Source: Actinopolymorpha alba DSM 45243 | GTDB lineage: Bacteria; Actinomycetota; Actinomycetes; Propionibacteriales; Actinopolymorphaceae | Length of the DNA: 39,769 nt | Direction of reading: 5' to 3' | Assembly: GCF_000373925.1 (NCBI RefSeq) | Contig: NZ_KB892756.1 | Span: 619 to 40,387, forward strand | In this document: one piece after another, positions 15,805-24,112 of the stretch | Layout of the letters: every line of letters starts with the position of its first letter | How positions within the stretch are numbered: position 1 is the stretch's first letter | Position numbers and translations under genes: made by a program | Notes under the pieces: model-generated | Databases searched by the model: none | What the model was told of the DNA's origin: nothing | What the model saw: the letters and a program-made list of their open reading frames with translations, nothing else

Positions 15805-16029
15805 CAACCAGCCAGCCCGCGGGGGCGTACGCCGTGACGTGGCGGCCTGCCCGTTGCCGGAACGCTGACGAGCTTGTCGAAGGCTGTCCTTGGAGCCACT
15901 GATGCGGGCCACACTCGGTCATCGGCGGGTTCGCGGGCACGACGACGAGCCTAGCCGACGAACCGCGCGCTCCCCAGGCGTTCGGTGCCCCGAAGTTGAT
16001 CATCTCCGTGGCGGCGCGACCTCATGTGG

Positions 16030-17160
16030 TCAGGGCGTGTGGTCGCCGTCCTCGGCGTTCCTGCGGGCATAGAAGGTGAGCCGGTCGAGGTCGACGGTGA
16101 CGCCGAGCCCTGGTCCCTGCGGCACGGCCAGAGCGCCGTCGGAGAAGGCGATACGTTCGGTGAGAATGTCTTCGGCGGTGAGGTAATACATCGCGTCGAT
16201 CGCGTACTCCAGGCGGGCGAGAGCCGCCGCGACGTGCAGGTGACATGCGGTCGAGATGCCGAGTTCGCCGCCGCTGTGGAAGTTCAGCCCGAGCCCGAAG
16301 ATCCGGCAGGTCGCGTCGAGGTCCATGGTCGGACGTACGCCGCCCCACTTGTGGACGTCGGCGTGCACGATGTCGACGGCATTCATCCGGATCGCGGGGG
16401 CGAGATCCTCCAGACGTACGACACACATGTTGGTGCAGAGCGGCGTGGCGATCTCGGAGCGGACCCTGGCCATGCCTTCAAGCCCTTCGCAGGGATCCTC
16501 GAGGTATTCGAGTCCAAGTGGGTCGAGGGCGCGGCCGGCCGCGATCGACGCGGGTACAGACCAGGCGGCGTTCGGGTCGACGCGGAGAGCGAGGTCGGGT
16601 AGGGCCTCGCGGAGGGCACCCATGACGGAGACGTCGAAGCGCGCGTCGACGGATCCCTTGAATTTCAGGGCGGTGAAACCAAGCGCGCTGATTTCTTCCT
16701 TGGCCTTGTCGGCGAGTACGGCGGGAAGATCGGACTTACTGGCGTTTCCGGCCGCGCCGCGGGTCAGGAGAGCGGTGATCGGAATAGTGTGCCGAGCTGC
16801 GCCGCCCAGATAGAGGTGCAGTGGAACCTGCCAGGCGCGACAACTCAGATCGAGGAACGCCATTTCCAAGGCGGCTAACGCGCAATAGCCGATATAGCCG
16901 TAGAAGAAGGGGACCATCGCGCACCGGCGGGCGACCTCGGCGGTCGCTCTGGGGTCAAGGCCGATGAACTGCTCCTTGATCCGGGTGATCAGTGCTGCGG
17001 TCGGGCGGCCGTTCATCGTTTCGCCCCAGCCTTCGAGGCCGTCATCCGTACGGACGCGAACGACAGTCCTTGTCGTGCCCGCCTTGGCCTCGAAGCTGCT
17101 GGCGAAGGTGGTTGTCAAGGGTACGTTGACAACCCAGACGTCGATCTCGGAGACGCGCAT
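16030..17160 (-). CDS. Enolase superfamily enzyme, glucarate-dehydratase-like
   Basis: 376 residues. The mandelate racemase/muconate lactonizing layout is complete: an N-terminal capping domain, then a barrel with K-F-K (K166, K168), metal ligands in RVDPNAAW (D195) and YLEDP (E221), TNM (N244), ADVHKWGG (D268) and NFHSGGELGIS (H295). The K-x-K, TNM and His-Asp dyad pattern corresponds to glucarate dehydratases and their relatives, which dehydrate D-glucarate or similar acid sugars. GAAGGG lies 5 bases before the ATG. The acid-sugar substrate is inferred from motif pattern only. It could link to the SDR dehydrogenase at 25272 and UxuA at 26170 in hexuronate breakdown. Confidence 0.85.
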   Translation of the reverse strand: MRVSEIDVWVVNVPLTTTFASSFEAKAGTTRTVVRVRTDDGLEGWGETMNGRPTAALITRIKEQFIGLDPRATAEVARRCAMVPFFYGYIGYCALAALEMAFLDLSCRAWQVPLHLYLGGAARHTIPITALLTRGAAGNASKSDLPAVLADKAKEEISALGFTALKFKGSVDARFDVSVMGALREALPDLALRVDPNAAWSVPASIAAGRALDPLGLEYLEDPCEGLEGMARVRSEIATPLCTNMCVVRLEDLAPAIRMNAVDIVHADVHKWGGVRPTMDLDATCRIFGLGLNFHSGGELGISTACHLHVAAALARLEYAIDAMYYLTAEDILTERIAFSDGALAVPQGPGLGVTVDLDRLTFYARRNAEDGDHTP

Positions 17161-17438
17161 CAGAACCCTTCGTTTAGGTGGGACCGCGGCATGGAGAAGA
17201 CCGTGTCGTCGCTAAGGCGCGCCGTATCGAGCATGACGCACTCCAGGTGGCGGGCGACCGGCGACGACACACCACGGACCCTAGCGTTGTGAGTCGTGGC
17301 AGCGCGAGGAGCCGAGACGCCTCCACCGGTCTTGAGTCGGAGTTTCCACAGCCGGACGACAAGCTTCAGCGGGCGCGGCCTGAAGGCGCCTCACATGATC
17401 CTTTGCTCACAGCTGATCACGGAGGAGTGGGTTTGCTG

Positions 17439-17663
17439 ATGCCGCCGAAAAAGATCGACCATGGGTCGATGGCCGAGATCCACCGGCTGCTACATGAAGC
17501 CGCCGACCAGGTTGACCAAGCGGCTGCGTCGATGCCCGACGCGGTGTACGCAGGACCTTTGGCCGACAAGGTGGCCAAGATGGCGGCATCCCTCACCGTC
17601 GGCAGTGGCTCCAGGCTTTCCGGCAGCACCGAGGGGGGATGGCGATCCCGCGAGCATCCGTGA
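17439..17663 (+). CDS. Small helical protein, probably the 5' part of a frameshifted WXG-type gene
   Basis: The frame gives 74 residues from the ATG at 17439 (GTG, TTG and CTG codons also lie in frame just upstream; GGAGGAG at 17421-17427 fits a start at the TTG 17433 or the ATG). MAEIHRLLHEAADQVDQAAA is a clear amphipathic helix. The last 8 codons are not protein-like and follow a run of six Gs (17633-17638). Removing one G would join this frame to the downstream frame and give a single protein of about 485 residues. The downstream frame has no good start of its own, which supports the frameshift reading. Alternatives are programmed frameshifting, phase variation or a sequencing error. Confidence 0.45.
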   Translation: MPPKKIDHGSMAEIHRLLHEAADQVDQAAASMPDAVYAGPLADKVAKMAASLTVGSGSRLSGSTEGGWRSREHP

Positions 17664-17676
17664 GTTCGCCAACTGG

Positions 17677-18696
17677 ATGAGAGAAGGGCTCGCGGACGCC
17701 GTGTCCGAGAGTTCCTGCCTGGTCGGTCAGGCTAGCGGCGAGGTCAGCCGCGGCTGGATCGACCGGGCCGGCGACGAGTTCCGCGAACGGCTGACGACTG
17801 GCATCCAACACATCAACGACTTCTACGAGGACATCAGGCGCATGGCCGACGTGCTGGACCGTTACGCCGACGCGCTAGAGCAAGCTCAGCGGAAGATCGA
17901 CAAAGCCAGAGAGATCGTCGATGGCGCCGAATACCTGGATGTCGTTGGCGGGGTGGTCCACCCGCCCACGAATGAGCTACTCAACACGGGAAGCGACCAA
18001 TACGATTACTATCCCCGCATTGAACGGGACGCCTACCTCCGCGCGATGCAGAAGTACGTCGAGGTGGCGGGTCTGATCAAGGGCGCCCGCGCCATGGTCA
18101 TCGAGCAGGACGGCTTCCTTGAACGAATAACAAAGGAGCTCTCCGAAAAGAGGTACTTTATCGCCGGCGATCTCGTGGCTGGACAGGCTGAATATCTGGC
18201 GGATCTCTTCGAGGCGCGCTTCGTGCAGGTCGCCGGGCAGTTCGACGCGTCCGCTGCTGAGAACCTTGCCCGCTCAGCGCGGATCATGGATAGCGGGCAG
18301 CTGCCTACGATTCGCAAGATCCTCTCGGCGACCTCTCGGTCCACGGCTTCGGTCGGCAACGTCCTGGCCGGCACCGCTCGTGCCGGCGCCTGGGGAATGG
18401 GTTGGGTCTCCCGAGTGTCCAAGTTTGGCGGTCCTGGCCTCATGATCGTCGGCGTCGGCATCGACCTTTACACCGGCAAACCTCCTGAGAAGGTTGCGTT
18501 CTCCGTCGCTGGAGGCTATCTCGGGATGGGGGTAGTTCTCATCGTTGTGACCCTTGCAGGTCCACCTGCCTGGGCGGCCGCGGGCGGAATGGTAGTTGGT
18601 GGCGTGCTTGGTGGACTCGGAGGTGACTGGGTCTACGACCACACCCGTCCGACACCATTGATTATCGATGACAACTGGGCCTACCAACCCGAGTAG
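17677..18696 (+). CDS. WXG-type protein with glycine-rich hydrophobic C-terminus (5' end frameshifted)
   Basis: The frame is open well upstream, but the first ATG with protein-like sequence is at 17677; a GTG lies at 17605. The conserved part begins at SIREFANWMREGLADAV, just after the six-G run, and contains SRGWIDRAGDEFRERL, a WXG-like hairpin turn, then a long coiled-coil-like region (about residues 30-75). The C-terminus has two Gly/Ala-rich hydrophobic segments, SKFGGPGLMIVGVGIDLY and SVAGGYLGMGVVLIVVTLAG, and ends GGLGGDWVYDHTRP. This architecture, a WXG domain followed by a membrane-inserting glycine-rich region, is seen in type VII-associated toxins and effectors; the role is inference. 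The next gene is a membrane protein 31 bases downstream. Confidence 0.6.
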   Translation: MREGLADAVSESSCLVGQASGEVSRGWIDRAGDEFRERLTTGIQHINDFYEDIRRMADVLDRYADALEQAQRKIDKAREIVDGAEYLDVVGGVVHPPTNELLNTGSDQYDYYPRIERDAYLRAMQKYVEVAGLIKGARAMVIEQDGFLERITKELSEKRYFIAGDLVAGQAEYLADLFEARFVQVAGQFDASAAENLARSARIMDSGQLPTIRKILSATSRSTASVGNVLAGTARAGAWGMGWVSRVSKFGGPGLMIVGVGIDLYTGKPPEKVAFSVAGGYLGMGVVLIVVTLAGPPAWAAAGGMVVGGVLGGLGGDWVYDHTRPTPLIIDDNWAYQPE

Positions 18697-18727
18697 ATAC
18701 GCCGATTGACCGAGAGGATTCTCCTGA

Positions 18728-18949
18728 ATGAAGCCGCGTCCCGAATGGGTGAAGCCCGTGCTTCCATGGCCAGGATCCTGGGAGGATGCCTACCGGAAGA
18801 GGGTGCCTTTATTCAATCTAGCCGTCGCTCTCGTCGCACTTTTCTTCGTGGTTGGAGGTGCCGCCTTTGTTGCGGGTGATAATGGCGTAGCCATTCTGCT
18901 GTTGAACTTTACAGTGGCCTCGCGACGATGCTCCCCGTGGGTTACCTGA
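18728..18949 (+). CDS. N-terminal part of a frameshifted PH-like membrane protein
   Basis: 73 residues from an ATG at 18728. KPVLPWPGSWEDAYRKRV is followed by a long transmembrane helix, FNLAVALVALFFVVGGAAF, and the start of a second one (GVAILLLNFTVA). The frame then runs into SRRCSPWVT and stops. A shift of one base near 18915-18930 continues into the downstream frame as TMLPVGYLTQIS, completing a second helix. The two reading frames overlap by 22 bases and the downstream start has no ribosome binding site, so a frameshift in one original gene is more likely than two genes. Confidence 0.45.
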   Translation: MKPRPEWVKPVLPWPGSWEDAYRKRVPLFNLAVALVALFFVVGGAAFVAGDNGVAILLLNFTVASRRCSPWVT

Positions 18950-19629
18950 CGCAGATTTCGTCGCGAAGGAGAGGTGCGCGGAAACTTAGCCTGATAGATC
19001 TTCAAGACTGTGGAGAGCGTGCGACGTTCATTTCAATGTCGAGAGCGGCGAAAAATTCGCACTCGTTGCTGGCTATTGTTTCCCTTGGGTACGTCTTGAC
19101 ATTGCCTCTGCAGGCTAGAATGCTTCCGCTCGGTACAAATTCCCGACAGGCTGCGAGGTTCCTCATAGTAGCCGATCTGGCCCCAATATATGCGCTCCTC
19201 ATTGCAATATACCTGGTCGCCCGGCTCGTGCGTTCGGGTCGGCCTCTCGGGCTGGCGCTGAGCCCCGAGGGTATTTACCACTGGTCATGGTTCGGGTGCC
19301 GGTTCTTCCCGTGGGAGGCGCTGGCGGCCGCTGACGCCCTCTACCGGCGCGGCGCAGTAATTCAGCTGGAATTGGTGGAGGGAGTGGAGACCTCTGATCC
19401 AGTGGATAGCTGGCTATGTAGGTTCGGCTTCATTCGCTCGTACATGGAACGCATCAATGCTGGATTCCTGGCGGTGGACCCGGCAGTGGCTTATTATGCG
19501 CTGCGGTTCTATCACAAGCATCCGGAACTCAGATGCGAGTTCGGAGCTGAGGCTGGCGTCGAACGGCTCCGGAGTGCGTATTTCCCGATGCTTCTCGACA
19601 AGGGTTGGGGTGCCGCGAGAGAACAATGA
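18928..19629 (+). CDS. Membrane protein with PH-like domain (C-terminal part of frameshifted gene)
   Basis: 233 residues in the frame starting at the ATG 18928. Two more hydrophobic segments, SLLAIVSLGYVLTLPLQ and APIYALLIAIYLVARLV, precede a beta-rich domain, LGLALSPEGIYHWSWFGCRF-FPWEALAAADAL, that resembles the PH-like region of the gene at 9004. The C-terminus is helical. No Shine-Dalgarno sequence lies before the ATG. Read with 18728-18949 it forms one protein of about 300 residues. It belongs with the WXG-type gene upstream. Both genes at this locus carry an apparent frameshift. Confidence 0.5.
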   Translation: MLPVGYLTQISSRRRGARKLSLIDLQDCGERATFISMSRAAKNSHSLLAIVSLGYVLTLPLQARMLPLGTNSRQAARFLIVADLAPIYALLIAIYLVARLVRSGRPLGLALSPEGIYHWSWFGCRFFPWEALAAADALYRRGAVIQLELVEGVETSDPVDSWLCRFGFIRSYMERINAGFLAVDPAVAYYALRFYHKHPELRCEFGAEAGVERLRSAYFPMLLDKGWGAAREQ

Positions 19630-19652
19630 CGGCCCGCATCCGCGGCTATCCT

Positions 19653-19714
19653 GATCAACCTGTAGTAGATGGCCACGCGCCGTACGGAGCGTGGTCATCT
19701 ACTACAGGTTGATC
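19653..19714. repeat. Long near-perfect palindrome, family A, copy 2
   Basis: GATCAACCTGTAGTAGATGG (start of left arm) continues to 19678 and pairs with the right arm ending GTTGATC at 19714. The arms are 26 bp with one mismatch around a 10-base centre. AACCT-NN-AGTAGATG-R-CCA is shared with 945-999. It lies between the membrane gene (plus strand, ends 19629) and the P450 gene (minus strand, ends 19835), a place for a bidirectional terminator. There is no T-tract. Confidence 0.75.
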
Positions 19715-19721
19715 CTTGGAC

Positions 19722-19766
19722 ATTGTGAAGGAATTCCATCAAATAGTGACGGAATTCCTTCACAAT
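19722..19766. repeat. Perfect 16-bp inverted repeat
   Basis: ATTGTGAAGGAATTCC (19722-19737) and its exact reverse complement (19751-19766) flank a 13-base loop. It starts 8 bases after the long palindrome, in the same convergent gap, and is AT-rich compared with the genes around it. It may act as a second terminator or be a dispersed element. Confidence 0.7.
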
Positions 19767-19834
19767 CATTGGCTGTGGCTTGCCCCGTGTGGCTGGCGTG
19801 CCCGCACGGCCTGGGGCCTGCGGGCACGGTTGGC

Positions 19835-21055
19835 TCATGTCAGGTGGACCGGCAGTCTTTCCAGGCCACGGATCAGACTGCTGTTGCGCCATACGAGTTC
19901 GTCCGGCTCGGCCGCGAGTCGCAACTCCGGAAAGCGCGCGAGCAACCGGGTGAACGCGATCTCGCCCTCCAACCGCGCGAGCGGAGCCCCGAGGCAGTAG
20001 TGGATCCCGTGCCCGAACGCCAGATGTCCGCCCGCTGGACGGCTCACGTCGAGCTGCCCCGCGTCAGGGAAGCGCTCCGGGTCGTGGTTGGCCGACCCCA
20101 GGGCGACCAACACGAACTCGCCCGCGGGAATCTCGACGTCGCCGAGCGCCACCGGCTCGGTGGTGAACCGCATCGTTGCCAGGTTGACGGGTCCGTTGTA
20201 GCGCAGGAACTCCTCGACGGCGCCCGGAACCAACGACGCGTCCGCCCGCACCGCCGCGCGCTGCTCGGGGTTGCGCAAGAGCGCCAGCATGCCGTTGCCG
20301 ATGAGGTTGACGGTGGTTTCGTGGCCGGCGAGCAGCAACAGGAACGTCATCGAGATGAGTTCCTGCTCGTCGAGCCGGTCATCGGCGTCACGGGACTGGA
20401 TGAGCGCGGTGAGGAGGTCGTCGCCGGGGCTCTCACGCTTGGCGGCGAGGAGCTGGCTGAGATAGCCGGCCATGGCGTACGACGCGACGCGTACCTCCTC
20501 GTCGGCAGCGTCGGAGACCACGGTCGTCGACCAGGCCCGGAAGTCGTCCCGCTCTCCCGCGGGTACGCCGAGGAGCTCGCAGATCACTGTCATCGGCAGC
20601 GGGAAGGCGAAGGTGTCCAGCAGATCGACCGGCTCACCCGCGCGGGCCGCCATCGCGTCGAGTAGGTCGTCGCTGATCGTCTCGATCCGTGGCCGGAGCG
20701 CCTCGACCCGCCTGGAGGTGAAGGCCTTGTTGACCAGTTTCCGGAGCCGGGTGTGGTCGGGCGGGTCGGAGCTCAGCATGTGGGCGCGGAGGGCTTCGGC
20801 GAAGACATCAGTGCCGTCGCCGAGGACCTCTGGGTCCATGTACTGCTCGAGGGTCCGGCCGTTCTTGTGGAGTCGCGGATCGGCCAGCGCCGCGCGCGCC
20901 TCGTCGTACCCCGTCACGATCCAGGTCTCCCAGCCGTGCGGGAGTACGACCTTGTGGACCGGTCCCTCCTTGCGCAGGCGGGCGTAGACCGCCTCCGGGT
21001 CCTGAAGGAAGGTCTCATCGAGCGCCAGCGGCGCTTCCCCGTTCGTACCCGTCAT
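19835..21055 (-). CDS. Cytochrome P450 (bacterial class, CYP105/107-like)
   Basis: 406 residues from the ATG at 21055, with GGAGGG just upstream. The I-helix has AGHETT (243-248), the ExxR motif is E282-F-L-R285, and the heme loop is FGHGIHYCLG (347-356, thiolate Cys354). The conserved SSDPPDHTRLRKLVNKAFTSRR of the C-helix region is present. It is a soluble oxygenase needing a ferredoxin and reductase, neither of which is encoded nearby, and no biosynthetic cluster is around it. The substrate cannot be told. The stop lies in the convergent gap with the two palindromes. Confidence 0.95.
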   Translation of the reverse strand: MTGTNGEAPLALDETFLQDPEAVYARLRKEGPVHKVVLPHGWETWIVTGYDEARAALADPRLHKNGRTLEQYMDPEVLGDGTDVFAEALRAHMLSSDPPDHTRLRKLVNKAFTSRRVEALRPRIETISDDLLDAMAARAGEPVDLLDTFAFPLPMTVICELLGVPAGERDDFRAWSTTVVSDAADEEVRVASYAMAGYLSQLLAAKRESPGDDLLTALIQSRDADDRLDEQELISMTFLLLLAGHETTVNLIGNGMLALLRNPEQRAAVRADASLVPGAVEEFLRYNGPVNLATMRFTTEPVALGDVEIPAGEFVLVALGSANHDPERFPDAGQLDVSRPAGGHLAFGHGIHYCLGAPLARLEGEIAFTRLLARFPELRLAAEPDELVWRNSSLIRGLERLPVHLT

Positions 21056-21193
21056 TCGCCCTCCCGTCCGGCGCCCCGCGGGCCGTGTCAACGGGGGACG
21101 CCTCGATGTCGTCAAATCCGGGACCCTCGCCGGTCCCACCTGAGGACAACGTCGTACGCCTCGGGGGAGTTGCCGTCTCAGCGGTCAGATCTC

Positions 21194-21224
21194 GCCGAGG
21201 GCCCGCTCATCGCGGGCCCTCGGC
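21194..21224 (+). other. Perfect 13-bp hairpin upstream of ftsK
   Basis: GCCGAGGGCCCGC, a loop of TCATC and GCGGGCCCTCGGC form a perfect GC-rich stem 49 bases before the ftsK ATG. It lies between the divergent P450 and ftsK genes, so it is not needed to end an upstream gene on this strand. It may be in the ftsK leader. No T-tract follows. Confidence 0.5.
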
Positions 21225-21273
21225 CGCGTGTGAGGCGAGCGTACGAGCGGAGAATCCCGTACGCTCCCAGGTC

Positions 21274-23850
21274 ATGGCGCCCCGTACGACTTCCCCCGTA
21301 CGCCGGGCACAGTCACGCTCGGCCAGCTCGTCACGTTCGAGTACCCGCTCGCGCGCATCCACCTCCAAGGTCCGGGCGAGAAAGAAGGCACCCGCCCGCC
21401 GGCCGGCGCGGGGTGGTTCCGGCGTCGTCGGGCAGGCGTTCACCGGCCTGGTCCGGCTCATCGCCGGCATCTGGCTCGGCATCGCCCACCTGATCGGTGG
21501 CATCGTGCGGCGGGTTGGTTCGAGCGCGCGCGAGCTCGACCCCGACCTGCGCCGTGACGGCGTGGGTCTGACGCTCGTCGGGCTGGCCCTTGTGGTGGCC
21601 GCGGCGGTGTGGTGGCAGATGCCCAACGACGTGGGTGCCGGCATTCGCACGGTCGTCACCGGCAGTGTCGGCACGCTTGCGTGGGCCATGCCCCTCCTCC
21701 TCCTGCTCGTCGCCTGGCGGACGCTTCGCCATCCCGACCGCAACGGTCCGGGTGGCCGGCAGCTCATCGGCTGGGTCTCGATCCTGGGCGGCGTACTCGG
21801 CCTGCTCCACCTCAAGCACGACCTGCCCCGACCGACAGACGGCATCAAGAGCCTGGAGCAGGCTGGCGGTGCGATCGGTTACGTCATGTCCTCGGTCCCG
21901 TCCGACCTGCTGACGCCCTACGTCGCGGCGCCGCTGCTGGTGCTGCTCACGCTCTTCGGCACGCTCGTCGTGGGCGGGACCCCGTTGCACGCGCTGCCCG
22001 AACGCGCCCGCGACTTCTGGGACCGCGTACGCCGCAAGGACGGCACGCAGGCTGCCGCGGCGGACGCCAAGGGGGCAGACGGCGGTCAGGACGGCAAGCA
22101 GACGCAGCCTCTGCGCCGGTCGCGGTCGAGGCGGCGGGTCGGCGCGATGGCGGAGGGCGACGACCTCGAACGCACCAGTGAGCAGCCGTACGACAGCCCG
22201 GTCCTGGAAGGCCGCGAGATCTCCAAACGCGGCGGCAAGTCGAAGGGCGCCGACCAGGCCGACGGCGCGGCGGCTGGGGAAGGTGCCGGCAACGCAGACC
22301 AGCCCGCGGAGGGCAAGGTCGCTGAGCCGCCCCCGCACAGCCCGCTCCCGCAGCGGGTCGAGCAGCTCGCGCTGTCCGGTGACGTGACGTACGTCCTGCC
22401 GGCCGGTGAGGTCCTGGCGGCCGGCTCCCCGCACAAGGCGCGCACGAAGGCGTCTGACGCGATCGTCGACCGGCTCGCCGAGGTGCTCGACCAGTTCGAG
22501 ATCGACGCGCAGGTGACGGGATACACCCGTGGCCCGACCGTGACCCGCTACGAGATCGAACTCGGTCAGGCGGTCAAGGTCGAGAAGGTCACCGCGCTGA
22601 CCAAGAACATCTCGTACGCGGTGGCGAGCGGGGACGTGCGGATCCTTTCGCCGATCCCCGGCAAGTCCGCGATCGGTGTCGAAATCCCCAACACCGACAA
22701 GGAGATCGTCAGCCTCGGCGACGTACTCCGATCGGGTGTGGCGCGCGGCGACCACCACCCGATGGTGGCTGGCGTCGGCAAGGACGTCGAGGGCGGCTTC
22801 GTCGTCGCCAACCTCGCCAAGATGCCCCACCTGCTGGTGGCCGGCGCGACCGGCTCCGGTAAGTCGGTCTTCGTCAACTCCATGATCTCCTCGATCCTGA
22901 TGCGCTCGACGCCAGACGAGGTGCGCCTGATTCTGGTCGACCCCAAGCGGGTGGAGTTGACGGCGTACGACGGCATCCCGCACCTGATCACCCCGATCAT
23001 CACCAACCCCAAGAAGGCCGCAGAGGCCCTGCAGTGGGTGGTGTCGGAGATGGACCAGAGGTACGACGACCTGGCGGCGTTCGGATTCCGGCACGTCGAC
23101 GACTTCAACAAGGCCGTACGCACGGGCAAGGCCAGTCCGCTGCCGGGGAGCGAGCGGGTGCTCACGCCGTACCCCTACCTACTGGTCATCGTCGACGAGC
23201 TGGCCGACCTGATGATGGTGGCGCCTCGAGACGTCGAGGATTCGGTCGTACGCATCACCCAGCTGGCCCGGGCCGCCGGCATCCACCTCGTCCTCGCGAC
23301 CCAGCGCCCGAGCGTCGACGTGGTGACGGGTCTGATCAAGGCGAACGTGCCGTCGCGGTTGGCGTTCGCGACGTCGAGCATGGCCGACAGCCGGGTCATC
23401 CTCGACCAGCCCGGTGCCGAGAAGCTGGTCGGGCAGGGCGACGGGTTGTTCCTGCCGATGGGCGCGAGCAAGCCGATCCGGATCCAGGGCGCCTGGGTCG
23501 CCGAGGCCGAGATTCACAAGGTGGTCGAGCACTGCAAGACACAACTGCAGCCGACGTACCGCGAGGACGTCACCGCAGTGGCGGGCGCCAAGAAGGAGCT
23601 CGACGACGACATCGGCGACGACATGGACCTCGTGGTGCAGGCCGCCGAGCTGATCGTGTCGACGCAGTTCGGCTCGACCTCGATGCTGCAGCGCAAGCTG
23701 CGGGTGGGGTTCGCCAAGGCGGGCCGGCTGATGGACATCCTGGAGAGCCGGGGTGTCGTGGGGCCGAGCGAGGGTTCGAAGGCGCGGGACGTCCTCGTCA
23801 AGCCGGACGAGCTGGAGGGCTTCCTCGTGACACTGCGCGGCGAGGAGTAA
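21274..23850 (+). CDS. ftsK: DNA translocase FtsK/SpoIIIE
   Basis: 858 residues from the ATG at 21274; the frame is open 63 codons further upstream but that part is not protein-like. A basic Ser/Arg-rich tail (1-50) leads to four transmembrane helices (about 50-245), a charged linker, and the motor. The motor has LVAGATGSGKSVF (Walker A, about 524-531), LLVIVDELADLMMV (Walker B, about 633-645) and the TGLIKANVPSRLAFATSS block. The winged-helix gamma domain that binds KOPS-like sites is at the end (about 777-858). It pumps chromosome DNA through the division septum and helps dimer resolution. Its position ahead of rimO-pgsA-cinA-clgR is typical of actinobacteria. Confidence 0.97.
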   Translation: MAPRTTSPVRRAQSRSASSSRSSTRSRASTSKVRARKKAPARRPARGGSGVVGQAFTGLVRLIAGIWLGIAHLIGGIVRRVGSSARELDPDLRRDGVGLTLVGLALVVAAAVWWQMPNDVGAGIRTVVTGSVGTLAWAMPLLLLLVAWRTLRHPDRNGPGGRQLIGWVSILGGVLGLLHLKHDLPRPTDGIKSLEQAGGAIGYVMSSVPSDLLTPYVAAPLLVLLTLFGTLVVGGTPLHALPERARDFWDRVRRKDGTQAAAADAKGADGGQDGKQTQPLRRSRSRRRVGAMAEGDDLERTSEQPYDSPVLEGREISKRGGKSKGADQADGAAAGEGAGNADQPAEGKVAEPPPHSPLPQRVEQLALSGDVTYVLPAGEVLAAGSPHKARTKASDAIVDRLAEVLDQFEIDAQVTGYTRGPTVTRYEIELGQAVKVEKVTALTKNISYAVASGDVRILSPIPGKSAIGVEIPNTDKEIVSLGDVLRSGVARGDHHPMVAGVGKDVEGGFVVANLAKMPHLLVAGATGSGKSVFVNSMISSILMRSTPDEVRLILVDPKRVELTAYDGIPHLITPIITNPKKAAEALQWVVSEMDQRYDDLAAFGFRHVDDFNKAVRTGKASPLPGSERVLTPYPYLLVIVDELADLMMVAPRDVEDSVVRITQLARAAGIHLVLATQRPSVDVVTGLIKANVPSRLAFATSSMADSRVILDQPGAEKLVGQGDGLFLPMGASKPIRIQGAWVAEAEIHKVVEHCKTQLQPTYREDVTAVAGAKKELDDDIGDDMDLVVQAAELIVSTQFGSTSMLQRKLRVGFAKAGRLMDILESRGVVGPSEGSKARDVLVKPDELEGFLVTLRGEE

Positions 23851-24112
23851 CACCGGTCCCACCGCGATGGCACGCGGCCAAGGCGAGCATTGTTCCTCGA
23901 CCGAATTTCCTTATTGCCCGATTCGACCGCGATGCTGACTTTGCGGTATCCCCGTTCAGCAATTGAGGACGTCGCCAGCGTCGCATACTGGTCGGGTTTC
24001 TTTCATTGCTGGCGCCCGTTTGGGTCGATACGGTACTGTCCCGTCCGGCTATTAAGGGTGGGGGGCCTTGTGTTGCGGAGTTCCGTCCCCATTGGTTGAG
24101 AGGAAATCTCGA

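Noticed and set aside
21331-23094. Minus-strand ORF of 587 codons inside ftsK
   Set aside because: ftsK is certain from its motor motifs, and the antisense translation has only the composition expected of a shadow.
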